Positions 36,449-46,100 of a stretch of DNA of 64,000 nt are shown piece by piece (position 1 is the first letter of the stretch; the number at the start of each line of letters is the position of its first letter). This DNA comes from a virus: the IMG/VR virus record IMGVR_UViG_3300019763_000001, positions 91,494-155,493 of that record; one strand, 5' to 3'. The notes beneath the pieces are model-generated. The model made no database searches. It saw nothing but the letters and a program-made list of their open reading frames with translations, and was not told where the DNA came from. The position numbers and the translations under genes are program-made.

Positions 36449-37234
36449 ATGAAAACAGATACATTGAAAGCAATCGATTCCGTACTTAAAAATGTTAAAA
36501 ACACTATGATCAAACAAACTGAAAACTTTCCATTAATGTTAGCTAATGAATGTGGTCCTAATGGAATTAGCGTAGTTGATACAACTTCGCCGATGAGTAT
36601 GAATATAGCGCCCATGTGCAACAATAAGGATAAGTATGTTATAGCCGTTACGATTGATGGTTATGAATTTAGAGATATTGTCGAAAATTCTGATATAGAT
36701 GTTAGTAGGATACAGAAATGTATTGAAGCATATAAGCAGCTTGAAGAGTCTTGTATTTACAGAAAGATTAAGGCAAATAGTGATTACAAGGAAAAACTGT
36801 GCCAACAGATGTTAGAACATCATAAAAAATTGGATAAGCTTTTCTATAAGTTGTTTGGTGCTAGTAAATTGCGAAATTCTTTGGATGTTCATAAAGCGAG
36901 AATGGATATTCTCGTTAAAAAAGAACAGAAATGTATCGACATCATAGATATGTTGGAGCAGGCATACAACAATAGCGATATATCCAATTGGCATGTTAGC
37001 CCTGTTTCAGGATTTGTTACATACAAAAAAGAATTAAGACAATCTCATAACGATATTGTAATATATTGGGCGAGAAGCTTTACTGGTGAAATTGAAACTA
37101 ATATAACAGTTGATGACGATTTTACCGCATATCCTCTTGAATATTTAACAAAAGTATCAGATTTTAAAAGATATGTTGGCATTGTTAGAAAGATTATAAG
37201 AGAAGTTAAAAAGCAAAGTGTATTGAATAAGTAA
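36449..37234 (+). CDS. Hypothetical protein
   Basis: 261 aa, many helices in the middle ('CQQMLEHHKKLDKLFYKLFG'), no motif. Read with the 182-aa gene 16 nt downstream. Confidence 0.6.
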   Translation: MKTDTLKAIDSVLKNVKNTMIKQTENFPLMLANECGPNGISVVDTTSPMSMNIAPMCNNKDKYVIAVTIDGYEFRDIVENSDIDVSRIQKCIEAYKQLEESCIYRKIKANSDYKEKLCQQMLEHHKKLDKLFYKLFGASKLRNSLDVHKARMDILVKKEQKCIDIIDMLEQAYNNSDISNWHVSPVSGFVTYKKELRQSHNDIVIYWARSFTGEIETNITVDDDFTAYPLEYLTKVSDFKRYVGIVRKIIREVKKQSVLNK

Positions 37235-37250
37235 ACTAGGAGAATAAACT

Positions 37251-37799
37251 ATGAAGCAACAAGTGAATGATACGTTAGAAATGAATAACGCTTACGGTAA
37301 AGAAAGTGGTAAGATTGCAGATGCGTTTCTAACAAAAGAAGGTGCCGAATTCGATTCAGCGATTCAGTCAATTGAATTTCAATTCGATCAAGTCGCAGAT
37401 GAAGCTCGCGAAGGTTTAGCGTGGATCAAGAAATACAAAGATGGTGAAATTTCTTTTGATAAATTGCGTGAAGAAATTGTTGATGCATTTACAGATATTC
37501 AAGTATTTGCATTACCGATCCCTGCGTTTGTCGGGTGTGATCCAATTGTTCATTTTGATGAAACTATGACAGCTAATATGAGCAAGCTCTGCAAAACAAT
37601 TAGTCAAGTAGAAGTAACTCAAGCGTATTATGACGATAGTCTATCAGTAGAAACTTACTATGAGCGCATTGGTGATTACTATGCAGTTAAATCACTGAAA
37701 GATCAAACCGGTTCAGATGGGAAATCGTACCCACAACATAAAGTACTAAAAAATACAGAGTGGATTGAACCTAATCACATTCAACATTTTGACGCTTAA
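37251..37799 (+). CDS. Hypothetical acidic protein
   Basis: 182 aa, acidic and helical, ending near a terminator. The 'IVDAFTDIQVFALPIPAFVG' region looks like MazG-type nucleotide pyrophosphohydrolase helices (EExxE lacking), but I cannot support that. AGGAG site. Confidence 0.55.
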   Translation: MKQQVNDTLEMNNAYGKESGKIADAFLTKEGAEFDSAIQSIEFQFDQVADEAREGLAWIKKYKDGEISFDKLREEIVDAFTDIQVFALPIPAFVGCDPIVHFDETMTANMSKLCKTISQVEVTQAYYDDSLSVETYYERIGDYYAVKSLKDQTGSDGKSYPQHKVLKNTEWIEPNHIQHFDA

Positions 37800-37813
37800 T
37801 TATTAATTGAGCT

Positions 37814-37850
37814 AAGCCAACTCTAATCGATTGTTTGGAGTTGGCTTTTG
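37814..37850 (+). terminator. Rho-independent terminator
   Basis: AAGCCAACUC/GAGUUGGCUU stem with a U-rich tail, between convergent genes at 37799 and 37865. Confidence 0.85.
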
Positions 37851-37864
37851 TATTGTATGTTGAA

Positions 37865-38626
37865 TCACAATTCAGCTAAAATCTTACCTTCGATTGTTCC
37901 AGCAGTGTTTGCATTAACTTCAATCTCTATCATACCAGCATTAATAACGCCAGTTATTGTAAATAGAGAAGATGCGTTATAAACAGATGCGTAGACAGTA
38001 GTATCAACAATCGTCCCGTTAGTTGCAATCATAACTTCTGCACCATGTACGTTCCCACCACTATCTTTAAGCTTAATTAACGCTTTGATAACATCGTATG
38101 TTCCTACTGGTTGCGAGTACACAACAACAGTCGATGGAGCTGCTACAGGGAATGAGAATTCTGACTCTCCAATTGGAACCCAACGTGTTCCACTCCATGT
38201 ATATTTCTGCGGATGATTGTTGCCGTTATTTTTAACTAGAATGTATTCACTTCCAGTATATCCAGTTGTGTCAATCAGCGCTAAAGAAGCTAAATTGCTA
38301 GTTACGCCTTTATTCAAATCATCTAAGTTGTTGAGTTTTTCTAATAGTGCATTAGTTAATACATTTGAGTCTGGTGCACTATTGATGATTTCTAGTATTC
38401 TATTGCTAGAAATTTGTTCACTTATACTTTGATTTAGAGCATACAAGCTAGAGGCTGAAGCAACCTTCAATTCGTTATTTTCTAATGATGTTGCAATATC
38501 ATATCGCTTATCAACCTTGTTAGAAAAATTCCTAACAACATTTTCATAGTCTTGTCCTGTGTATGCCGATTGAAATTTTCGAATGCCAGGAGCATATGTA
38601 TCTTGTAAAGCTTTATCGTTCGCCAT
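37865..38626 (-). CDS. Virion/fibre-like protein
   Basis: 253 aa, starts 'MANDKALQDTYAPGIRKFQS'. Beta-rich C-terminal half with 'SGTRWVPIGESEFSFPVAAP' and many Thr/Val. Minus strand, unlike its early neighbours; divergent from the next structural-type gene, so the two form a small late island. Confidence 0.6.
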   Translation of the reverse strand: MANDKALQDTYAPGIRKFQSAYTGQDYENVVRNFSNKVDKRYDIATSLENNELKVASASSLYALNQSISEQISSNRILEIINSAPDSNVLTNALLEKLNNLDDLNKGVTSNLASLALIDTTGYTGSEYILVKNNGNNHPQKYTWSGTRWVPIGESEFSFPVAAPSTVVVYSQPVGTYDVIKALIKLKDSGGNVHGAEVMIATNGTIVDTTVYASVYNASSLFTITGVINAGMIEIEVNANTAGTIEGKILAEL

Positions 38627-38881
38627 AGTAGGATATACCTTAATAAGTGTTATGTGTCGATCAAGTCTATTGTTTATAGACCTATTTGTGGATATTTTTT
38701 ATAACTTGTATCAAAATTCATTCTAAGTTAAAATGATACAGTTTATCTAAGTATTGTATCATTATTTAATAACGAGATATTGTTGGCGATATTAAATAAA
38801 TAATAAACATTAGTTAAGTGACATAAGTCCGATGAACATCAGAACACAATGATAACTTAACGCTATATAGGAATTCAAAAA
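38627..38881. other. Divergent promoter region of the late island
   Basis: 255 nt with no ORF. It contains a GTCTAT/ATAGAC hairpin at 38667-38683 and TATTTAAT/AATAAATA boxes near 38764 and 38794 that could be late promoters for both directions. Confidence 0.4.
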
Positions 38882-39697
38882 ATGAGTTGTACAGACTTAT
38901 CAGTAGAGGTGCAATCAGCACTAAAATCAATTATCTCAAATTCAAATGTATTTGAAACGTTTTTGAATGGCTCTGTAGATGATACCATTATGACGGCTTC
39001 CGGTATAAGTGAAACGCTCGCCAAAATCGTTCGTGATAAAATAGCGAATCAATTTATGTTGAAGGTTGTTGATTTTGATAGCAAAACAACAATGGAATCC
39101 GCTATAACAATGGGCAATACAGGTTTATTCAATGGTGTATTAGCTAGAGTTCATAGTGATGTTAATCCGGCTAATAACGGCATCTATCAATTGATTGATG
39201 AAGTTTCGAGAACATGGAATAAAGTTAGTTATCAAGACATTCTAGCAATCACCAACATTGTTCAAAAACCTGATGGAAATATCTCAAAGCGAGTGTTGGA
39301 TTTCACAAACATTAGTGATTCAGTTCCAACAACAAATTACATAACGTACTTTCAGATTCCGGTTAGTGCAGCACCTGTCACCAATGTGTTTAAAATAAAG
39401 GTTATTTCACAAGATACAATATCACTTGCAAGCTCATATCAAGAGTTTACTGTGCATATTATATCTGCAGGTGGAGCAAGCTTGGGTGTCAATATAACAG
39501 AAGATGTTAAGAATAATTTCGGTGGCGGTATCGATGGCGTAGATCTAATCGTAACGACTGCAAGTAGTGGTGGTTACCATAACGTTGGTCTTCAAGCTCA
39601 GTCACGAGCAGGTGTGTTAGATTTCTTTGATCTCACTGTTGAAGGAAAAGCAAGCATGGTGTTTACACAAACTCCAACAGATATAAACCCATTCTAA
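38882..39697 (+). CDS. Virion/fibre-like protein
   Basis: 271 aa. Helical N-terminus ('VQSALKSIISNSNVFETFLN') then beta-rich with 'STTNGLNG'-type Gly/Ser content; similar in style to the 253-aa protein on the other strand. No motif recognised. Confidence 0.6.
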   Translation: MSCTDLSVEVQSALKSIISNSNVFETFLNGSVDDTIMTASGISETLAKIVRDKIANQFMLKVVDFDSKTTMESAITMGNTGLFNGVLARVHSDVNPANNGIYQLIDEVSRTWNKVSYQDILAITNIVQKPDGNISKRVLDFTNISDSVPTTNYITYFQIPVSAAPVTNVFKIKVISQDTISLASSYQEFTVHIISAGGASLGVNITEDVKNNFGGGIDGVDLIVTTASSGGYHNVGLQAQSRAGVLDFFDLTVEGKASMVFTQTPTDINPF

Positions 39698-39705
39698 AAA
39701 AGTTG

Positions 39706-39734
39706 TTGCAATCACAACTCCCCTCCTTTATAAT
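39706..39734 (+). promoter_or_regulatory. Sigma70-type promoter (TTGCAA-17-TATAAT)
   Basis: -35 TTGCAA at 39706-39711, -10 TATAAT at 39729-39734; start codon 42 nt downstream. Confidence 0.7.
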
Positions 39735-39775
39735 GCTCCTATATTGTTAAAAGAACTAGCGTATAGGAGCAATTT

Positions 39776-40480
39776 ATGTTGCAAATAAGCAGTACTGTAC
39801 ATTGCGTCGAAATCGGTGATGAAGATCATAGACTAAGCATTATCGAATATATGGATAAGCAAATGATCAAAGCTCTGAATAAAAGTAATGTTCACGACGT
39901 TTCTGATGAAAATTCACCCATCAAAATCTCAGTGTCAAAAGTTGATTTTTTTGTAGATGTTCCAGATTTTATCGCTCCATTTATTGTTGTGACATGGGAT
40001 ATTGAAGTGGATGATATGCAGTATATTGAAAATATGCTCAATATCGTTGGAAGCTTTGATGAATATGTGAATTTGATCTATGCATGTGAAAAATACGATC
40101 TAACTGCACCTCTATCATCTATCTTTTCACTGAGCATTGAAATTCAGAATAAATTGCGAAGTGATATATGTAAATTCTTTTCCGGTGATATGGGTGAGGA
40201 TAGAGGTTATATTGAATATCAAATATCACGCATAAATGAAAAGCGCTTCATGTCTATGATTTCGATCATACAGAAAATATTGTTCAACCTAAGTGATGTT
40301 GAAAGTATCAAAGAACAAAGTGCTGAAAACGTAGCAATTGTTGAACGGTTAGTTACTGATCTAAATCTACAAAGTTACACGCCTAACCTTATATCAATCA
40401 AACGACATCTTGAGGATCTTAAAGGAGTTAAGTTAGATGATATTGATGCGTTAGATTATGCAAAAATAGCTTTACATTAA
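39776..40480 (+). CDS. Hypothetical protein ahead of UvsX
   Basis: 234 aa, acidic, alpha-rich C-terminal half. 'FIAPFIVVTWDIEVDDMQYI' in the middle. GGAG site 6-9 nt before ATG. No family recognised. Transcribed from its own strong promoter; uvsX follows after 80 nt. Confidence 0.6.
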   Translation: MLQISSTVHCVEIGDEDHRLSIIEYMDKQMIKALNKSNVHDVSDENSPIKISVSKVDFFVDVPDFIAPFIVVTWDIEVDDMQYIENMLNIVGSFDEYVNLIYACEKYDLTAPLSSIFSLSIEIQNKLRSDICKFFSGDMGEDRGYIEYQISRINEKRFMSMISIIQKILFNLSDVESIKEQSAENVAIVERLVTDLNLQSYTPNLISIKRHLEDLKGVKLDDIDALDYAKIALH

Positions 40481-40560
40481 TCAAATTTTAACTTAAGATG
40501 CACTATACATACATAAATTAGTGTGTATAGTGTGCAACCAATAACATAGGAGAATTGTTA

Positions 40561-41699
40561 ATGGCGATTAAAAAGAATGAAATCATGAAGAAATTGAATA
40601 AACTTGCCGAACGACATGGCACAGCTGGTGTCGCAACGGTATCTGAATAGAGAATATTTGGATAACGAAGGTTTATTCACAACAGATGTTCCAATCTATA
40701 ACCTAATACGTACTGGTAAGTTAAATGGTAAGATTCGTGCGGGTATTCATCAAGTTGCGGGTGATTCTCGTACATATAAAACACTCTACGGTGTTATGGA
40801 AATTAAGCACTTCTTAAACACATTTGATGATGGTGTTGCGTTCCTATTTGATAGTGAGTTTGGAGCATCTTCTGAATACTTCATAAGTGAAGGTATTGAT
40901 CCAGATAGAATCATCCATGTTCCAATTGAAAGTGTTGAAGATTTGAAAGTGAAAGCAGCATCAGTGTTGTCGGATTTAACTAGGGAAGATAACGTATATT
41001 TTATAATCGATTCTGTGGGACAACTTGCATCTTTGAAGGAAATTGAAGATTCTGAAAATGATAAAGTTGTTGCTGATATGACGAGAGCTAAGCAACTCAA
41101 TTCTCTATGGCGTATCATAACAGCTAAGATTAACTCGCGTGGTATTCCATGTTATGTTATCAATAGTGCTTATGATGATATATCTAACAAATACGCTGAT
41201 CCTATTCTTAAGGGCGGTAAAGGTGGTCTACTAGCTGCTAACTCTACATTCTATGCAAGACGATCTAAAAATAAATCAGATGATAAGAATGAATTTGGAA
41301 ATAAGGTTCTTGAAGGGTTTACATTCACATTGACTAATATGAAAGGTCGTGATGTGAAAGAAGATGTAAAAGCACCTATTGAAATCTCATTTGAAAATGG
41401 TATCTATAGATGGTCAGGTATGCTTGAAATTGGACGTTATCTTGGCGCTATCGAAATGTTGGGTGCAGGTAGATACAAATTCAATAGCGAACTAATTGAA
41501 GCAACAGGCATCGATAAATCATTCACTAAGAATCAGATGAAATAGAGGTGACGCAGATGAATGGTTTGAATCATTGATTTCTAATGAATGGTTCAAAGAA
41601 AAAGCTGAAGGTTTATATTCTTTGAAAGGGAAAGGAGCATTTGTTCAGGATGATCTAGATGAAGTAGAGGAGTTGTTGTCAAATGAAGAGGATTCGTAA
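40561..41699 (+). CDS. uvsX: UvsX (RecA-like recombinase) joined across two TAGA sites
   Basis: Starts at ATG 40561 (AGGAG). Zero frame MAIKKNEIMKKLNKLAER ends at TAG 40648; +1 frame gives the core: Walker A-like 'GDSRTYKT', 'FLFDSEFG', 'FIIDSVGQLASLKE', 'VVADMTRAKQLNSLWRI'. It reaches a second TAG at 41543; +1 again gives the acidic tail 'DADEWFESLISNEWFKEK...' to TAA 41699. Joined: 378 aa; T4 UvsX is 391. UvsX does strand exchange and recombination-dependent replication. Without both shifts the protein lacks its polymerisation N-terminus or its acidic tail. Confidence 0.93.
40648..40651 (+). other. UAGA +1 site 1 in uvsX
   Basis: Zero frame GTA TCT GAA TAG; the coding frame continues GAA TAT TTG after TAGA (+1: AAT AGA GAA). 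Confidence 0.75.
41543..41546 (+). other. UAGA +1 site 2 in uvsX
   Basis: Zero frame CAG ATG AAA TAG; the coding frame continues GGT GAC GCA after TAGA (+1: AAT AGA GGT). Confidence 0.75.
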
Positions 41700-42075
41700 T
41701 TGGATAGCATCTCTATTGATGTGGTGTAAGGTGTACTTTACACCTTTTCATAAAACACAAGAAGCAGAAGCATTGACTACAGTTGTTGATTGTGATGGTT
41801 CATCTCCACCCCAATATTCAATAGAATATAATCCAGAGAGATTTGGTAGAAAGCAGCCATATACTGTTATCACATCTGGTGAATTTAAAGGTGTTTGTTT
41901 CTTGTATAAGTTGGAACTCGATACAGAAGTTGAAAAAACTCGCACTATCATTGAATTGCTAACGAATACGGTGCCTATAACAGATAGATTGTTGGAAACG
42001 TGTGCAGATATCATTGGTGTGCAGATTGAGCAACTTAGTGAGGAAGAAATTGTTGCTTCTATGCAAGTGGTTTAA
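41683..42075 (+). CDS. Hypothetical protein overlapping uvsX
   Basis: 130 aa. Begins with the ATG inside the last codons of uvsX. N-terminal hydrophobic-basic stretch 'RNWIASLLMWCKVYFTPFHK', then soluble alpha/beta. No family recognised. Confidence 0.6.
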   Translation: MKRIRNWIASLLMWCKVYFTPFHKTQEAEALTTVVDCDGSSPPQYSIEYNPERFGRKQPYTVITSGEFKGVCFLYKLELDTEVEKTRTIIELLTNTVPITDRLLETCADIIGVQIEQLSEEEIVASMQVV

Positions 42076-42122
42076 TACAATTCTCATCTTAAATACTTGA
42101 TAAAAGCTTAAGGAGTGAGAAT

Positions 42123-43578
42123 TTGGAAGAAATAATCATAAACTCACTAATAACAAACAAACAATACTTTGATGCAATACTGCCTCATTTAAAGGCAGAG
42201 TGGTTTAGTAAAAAGTCATCTAAATAGGTGTTTTAGAGCAATACAGTCATACTCCAATGAATATAGGAAGCCACCTACATTAGAGTCGATAATGATTGAA
42301 GTTCAAAAACACCCATTAGATGAACATGTTTTTGATGATGTTGTCGAAATACTGGAAAGTTGTGAAGAGCCATGTAATCAACATTTTGATTGGCTTAAGA
42401 AGGAAACAGAAGAGTGGGCAGTGCAAAGATCTTTCTTCAATATGCTGCAGACATCTATTGCAGTGTATGAAGGTGAAGATAAGAGTGTTCATAGGAATGC
42501 TTTGCCAAGCTTGATGCAAGAAGCGCTATCTGTTAACTTCAATAGTGACTTTGGTAAATCGTACTGGGAAAACCCAGAGGATCATTGGGAGAATGAACAT
42601 AGCGAAGTTAGTAGAGTTCCATTTGAGTGTGATATTCTCAATAAAATTACAAAAGGTGGTGTTCCTGACAAAAAAGGTACGTTGAATATATTCCTAGCAC
42701 CTATTAACGCTGGTAAGTCTACGTTCCTTATATGGATGGCTGCAACATGGGCTAGACAGGGTAAAAACGTCATATACTTTTCATTGGAGATGGATGAAGA
42801 TGTATGTAAAACTCGTTTAGATACAACAATGATGGATATGACGTTTGATCAGGTATTTGCATTGAATAAAGATGAATACTGTAATAATGTTAGAACTCTA
42901 CAACAATCGATATTGGGTGATATTCAATTTAAGCAATTTGTTCCTGGAACCGATATAGGGCAAATGAGGTCTTATTTGAAAGAACTTGAACGAATTAAGT
43001 CTTTTAAACCTGACTTAATTATTGTAGACTACTTAGGTATTGCAGGAAGTGAAAAGTTGCCACCTTCTGCTAAGAGTAATTCTAATACGTATCTAACGAG
43101 CGTAGCAGAAGAACTTAGGGGGTTAGGTACAGAATTTAAAGCACCTATATGGACAGCAGCGCAGTTTGATAGGACAGGTCAAGCATCTGGATCTGTTAAC
43201 GTAACCAATATTGCAAGTGCAATTGGTATTGCTGCAACAGCTGATTTCATGATTGCTGGTTATAATTCTAGTGATCTTCCTGATAATCAGATGATCATTA
43301 AACAGTTGAAGAGTCGTTATAACAATAAAAACGTTATCAACAAGTTTTTAATTGGTAGTGATCAAGATAAACAGAAATACTATGATTTAGATTGGAGCGC
43401 TCAACGATCTGTTATGAGTGATGATCAGATGGAAATGGCTAGAGATGGTATTATGTCTAAGAATGCGGAAGCTAACAAAGAAAAGATGCAAGCTCTATTT
43501 CAAGCTAAACACGATAATAAGCAACATAGCAATAAAGAAAAAAGCGAAAAAACTGGAAGCTCAGAATGGGGTTGGTGA
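42123..43578 (+). CDS. 41: gp41 replicative helicase (DnaB-like), joined across TAGG
   Basis: TTG start at 42123, seven bases after AGGAG, gives MEEIIINSLITNKQYFDAIL up to TAG 42225-42227 followed by G. The +1 frame continues 'CFRAIQSYSNEYRKPPTLES', which aligns with the N-terminal domain of T4 gp41. Motifs: Walker A 'APINAGKST', 'IYFSLEMDED', Walker B 'DLIIVDYLG'. Joined length is 484 aa; T4 gp41 is 475. The hexamer unwinds DNA at the fork and binds primase gp61. The only TAGG case. Confidence 0.92.
42225..42228 (+). other. UAGG +1 site in gene 41
   Basis: Zero frame TCA TCT AAA TAG; coding frame continues TGT TTT AGA after TAGG (+1: AAT AGG TGT). Confidence 0.75.
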
Positions 43579-43606
43579 TATACAACCCCAACAATAGGAG
43601 AATGAA

Positions 43607-43939
43607 ATGAATTTATCTTTGAAGATGAAACCAAATGTTAGAAAATTCTTTAGCAGATCTGATGTTGATCGATACATCCAGAGATTAGGGACTACGACGT
43701 TTACAAGTAATGGTATTAGTTGCTGTAAATGTAACGGTAATGTCATCAACCTTTACAGCATCCAAAAGAGACGTGCTACAAGAACACGAGATGAAAAAGG
43801 TCGATATAAGACAATTTACGACTCTTCATGGATGGTTACAGTGTATTCTATTAACAAAGATCTATTGCAAGCAATTCTGGTTACAAATAACCAGAAATTG
43901 ATTCAACGCAACAACCATTTTGATATTGTTGATAATTGA
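43607..43939 (+). CDS. Small hypothetical protein with CxxC
   Basis: 110 aa, basic, with 'GISCCKCNGNVINLYSIQ' (Cys-Cys-Lys-Cys), a possible zinc knuckle half. 'DVDRYIQRLGTTTF' before it. Read just after gene 41. Confidence 0.6.
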   Translation: MNLSLKMKPNVRKFFSRSDVDRYIQRLGTTTFTSNGISCCKCNGNVINLYSIQKRRATRTRDEKGRYKTIYDSSWMVTVYSINKDLLQAILVTNNQKLIQRNNHFDIVDN

Positions 43940-43981
43940 AACAGATAAGTAAGATAACCGACTAATATTAGGAGAAATGAT

Positions 43982-44302
43982 ATGAGTAAAGTAGGATTTG
44001 ATATTCCAACCGATCCAGCATTACAAAAAGAGTTGATTTCTAAAATCAAAAATGTTCGTAACCTAATGGCTATTGAACAATCAGCTGCTGAAAACGTAAA
44101 AGAAACAGTTGCTGCGATTAGCAAAGATTTCAAAATTCCCGTTGGTGATATTAAAGCAGCGGCTAAGATGGATTTGACTCATAGTAAATCTAAAGCTGAA
44201 AAGACTCATGGTGATCGTATTGATCTATATGAAATGGTTTTTGAAAAGACCGTTAGTCAACCAATTGATGAAGATGATGAAGATGATGATGCAGCTAGTT
44301 AA
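43982..44302 (+). CDS. DsbA-like dsDNA-binding protein
   Basis: 106 aa. The C-terminal part 'DRIDLYEMVFEKTV' and 'EDVDD..' tail with 'FKIPVGDIKAAAK' resembles T4 DsbA ('LYDTVFSK' end), a small dsDNA-binding protein that modulates late promoters. The match is by eye over about 45 residues, so moderate confidence. Confidence 0.5.
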   Translation: MSKVGFDIPTDPALQKELISKIKNVRNLMAIEQSAAENVKETVAAISKDFKIPVGDIKAAAKMDLTHSKSKAEKTHGDRIDLYEMVFEKTVSQPIDEDDEDDDAAS

Positions 44303-44477
44303 TGAAACAAAACAAACATTGACGTTTGAAGAGTGGTATACTACACTTCAAAATCAGTCACAGAAGCTCGGGCAATCTGTCAATGATACAGAATACTGGA
44401 GAAATGAGTATGCACAAGGTAAAACTGTTACAGAAACTCTAAGACAACACTTTAGCGGCGTTATGATATTAGAGTGA
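44283..44477 (+). CDS. Small hypothetical protein
   Basis: About 64 aa; three possible ATG starts (44283, 44286 or 44289 region) inside the end of the preceding gene. 'EYWRNEYAQGKTVTETLRQH' is helical. Overlap suggests coupling. Confidence 0.55.
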   Translation: MMMQLVNETKQTLTFEEWYTTLQNQSQKLGQSVNDTEYWRNEYAQGKTVTETLRQHFSGVMILE

Positions 44478-44493
44478 TGCGAACATAGCTTGT

Positions 44494-44540
44494 GTTTGTT
44501 AATGGGAGTGATTGACTATTTCACTCCCAAAGATACAAAC
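44494..44540 (+). other. Hairpin between small genes
   Basis: GUUUGU..GGGAGUGA / UCACUCCC..ACAAAC stem with no U tail. Terminator or RNA-processing element; not decidable. Confidence 0.4.
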
Positions 44541-44575
44541 ATTAAATGAACAATTAAACAGAAGGATGCAAGTTT

Positions 44576-44767
44576 ATGACAACACGATTGATTTTGAATC
44601 TAGATGGCGTTAACACTGAAGATGTATTCATAAAGATTGGCGATAAGCATTTTTACATCAGCGAAGAACGAGAGTTGGTTGAAGTGTTTTTCATATCTGG
44701 GCCGACGTTTAAAGATAAAATTATCAACGTTAATGAAATTGATGGAGTTATACAAAATGTCGAATGA
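44576..44767 (+). CDS. Small hypothetical protein
   Basis: 63 aa, 'MTTRLILNLDGVNTEDVFIK', beta-rich. AAGG site. The next membrane gene starts inside its last codons. Confidence 0.55.
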   Translation: MTTRLILNLDGVNTEDVFIKIGDKHFYISEERELVEVFFISGPTFKDKIINVNEIDGVIQNVE

Positions 44768-45242
44768 TATAACGTTTAAAAAGGATGGGTTATTAGCTCA
44801 TCTTATCGAAAAGTACACATACATTAAATTGTGTAGTGTCAATAATTTATGTGATATGATTGAATCTATTATTATTGCAATTGCATCTTGCATAGTTATA
44901 ATTTTTGCGTATGTTATTGTAATAGGTGGATCTCTTGCAACAGCTATCGGTTTTTACGGTGTATTCTTCGGACTTGAATTGAATATGATTTATACCGAAA
45001 ATAGTATGATTATGTTCTTGTTCGTTGTTGGTGCATGTATGTTATTGATATGTTTAGCATACGCAATTTCATCATCATTTAAACAGATTGTCTTCGTGAC
45101 AGGGCTGATAAAAGATCGAAATAATAACAATCCAGATAAAATAAATGATGTCAACAAAAAAGAAAATGATGTTATGAAATTTATCAAGTTGTGGGTAGAG
45201 ATGCGATATAACAAAATTTGTTTACATATTAAATGGGAGTGA
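44757..45242 (+). CDS. Membrane protein, two to three segments
   Basis: 161 aa from ATG 44757 (GGAG). Strong hydrophobic segments around residues 40-65 ('IIIAIASCIVIIFAYVIVIG') and 85-110, then a charged tail. Unrecognised. Confidence 0.6.
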   Translation: MSNDITFKKDGLLAHLIEKYTYIKLCSVNNLCDMIESIIIAIASCIVIIFAYVIVIGGSLATAIGFYGVFFGLELNMIYTENSMIMFLFVVGACMLLICLAYAISSSFKQIVFVTGLIKDRNNNNPDKINDVNKKENDVMKFIKLWVEMRYNKICLHIKWE

Positions 45243-45250
45243 ATAATATT

Positions 45251-45520
45251 ATGGTCTTCTTACACTTTGTTTTATACTTTTTTTTACCCTTTGTGGTTTC
45301 ATTATGTTCACTTTACGCTATGTACGCTTTAGAGAAGAGTATAAGCGTACATACATCGAATGATAACTTTCTACATACGGATAATGCATCAACACCCATT
45401 TTTCTAGTAGTTTTATGTGTTTTCCCTTATACTAATCTAATAACTAGCGTATTGTACCCATTGGTTTTGGTTTTTGTATATGTTAAGTATAAGTTATGTA
45501 AAAAGGTTAAAAATGTGTAA
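45251..45520 (+). CDS. Small membrane protein
   Basis: 89 aa from ATG 45251 (GGGAG 12 nt before). N-terminal segment 'FVLYFFLPFVVSLCSLYAMY' and a second at about 60-80. No function seen. Confidence 0.5.
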   Translation: MVFLHFVLYFFLPFVVSLCSLYAMYALEKSISVHTSNDNFLHTDNASTPIFLVVLCVFPYTNLITSVLYPLVLVFVYVKYKLCKKVKNV

Positions 45521-45633
45521 TTTTAACGCAAAAATAATTGTTTTTCTGATTAATTTGTGTAAAATATAAAAGTACTTCGACTTTACCATATTAGTATAGT
45601 AGTCGAATTGTTCTAATAGATAGGAATAAGATA

Positions 45634-45942
45634 ATGAAGAAATTAGTTGCATTATCAGTTTTAGTAACATCTATAATGACTGGATGTGCACCATCGATTG
45701 CTTCGGTTGATGATGTCACTATTTCTGTAAACAATGGTACAGTCATTGTATCAACTTTAAACGAAATGTATACCAACTTAGATATTTGCGAACTCAATTA
45801 TGAATTTGATGATTATATGATGTTAATCTCATTCGATAAGCCGGTAGCATTATTTGGTGGTGAACAATTCATCTCTATTGTTTGTAAGAATGGATTAAAT
45901 ATAGAAATACCTTTTACAGACAATAAATTTGAAGTATACTAA
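45634..45942 (+). CDS. Putative lipoprotein
   Basis: 102 aa. The signal peptide 'MKKLVALSVLVTSIMTGCAP' has a lipobox-like TGC, so lipidation of Cys18 is likely. Mature part is small and beta-rich. Phage lipoproteins may act in superinfection exclusion or as outer spanins; this one is not near a spanin partner, so exclusion is the better guess. Confidence 0.65.
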   Translation: MKKLVALSVLVTSIMTGCAPSIASVDDVTISVNNGTVIVSTLNEMYTNLDICELNYEFDDYMMLISFDKPVALFGGEQFISIVCKNGLNIEIPFTDNKFEVY

Positions 45943-45978
45943 GCATACTTAATTTTTAATAAACAAAGGAAAAAGAAA

Positions 45979-46092
45979 ATGGTCAACAAAATGAAGTCTT
46001 ATGGTAAGCAAGCTCGTTCAGAACAGAATAAAAATTCTAAGCGAGTTAACCGTAAAATGAAACGCAACAATAAACGTGAAGCGTGGAGTTAA
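45979..46092 (+). CDS. Very small basic protein
   Basis: 37 aa, 'MVNKMKSYGKQARSEQNKNS' and a further Lys/Arg/Asn-rich half ('RVNRKMKRNNKREAWS'). AAGGA site 8 nt before ATG. Probably nucleic-acid or ribosome associated. Confidence 0.5.
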   Translation: MVNKMKSYGKQARSEQNKNSKRVNRKMKRNNKREAWS

Positions 46093-46100
46093 AAGTCTTT

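Noticed and set aside
40604-41545. UvsX core as a separate 313-aa gene
   Set aside because: It would start without a ribosome site and lack both N-terminus and acidic tail, which are encoded right next to it.
40561-41699. Intron or intein in uvsX
   Set aside because: There is no inserted sequence: frames join within a few bases.
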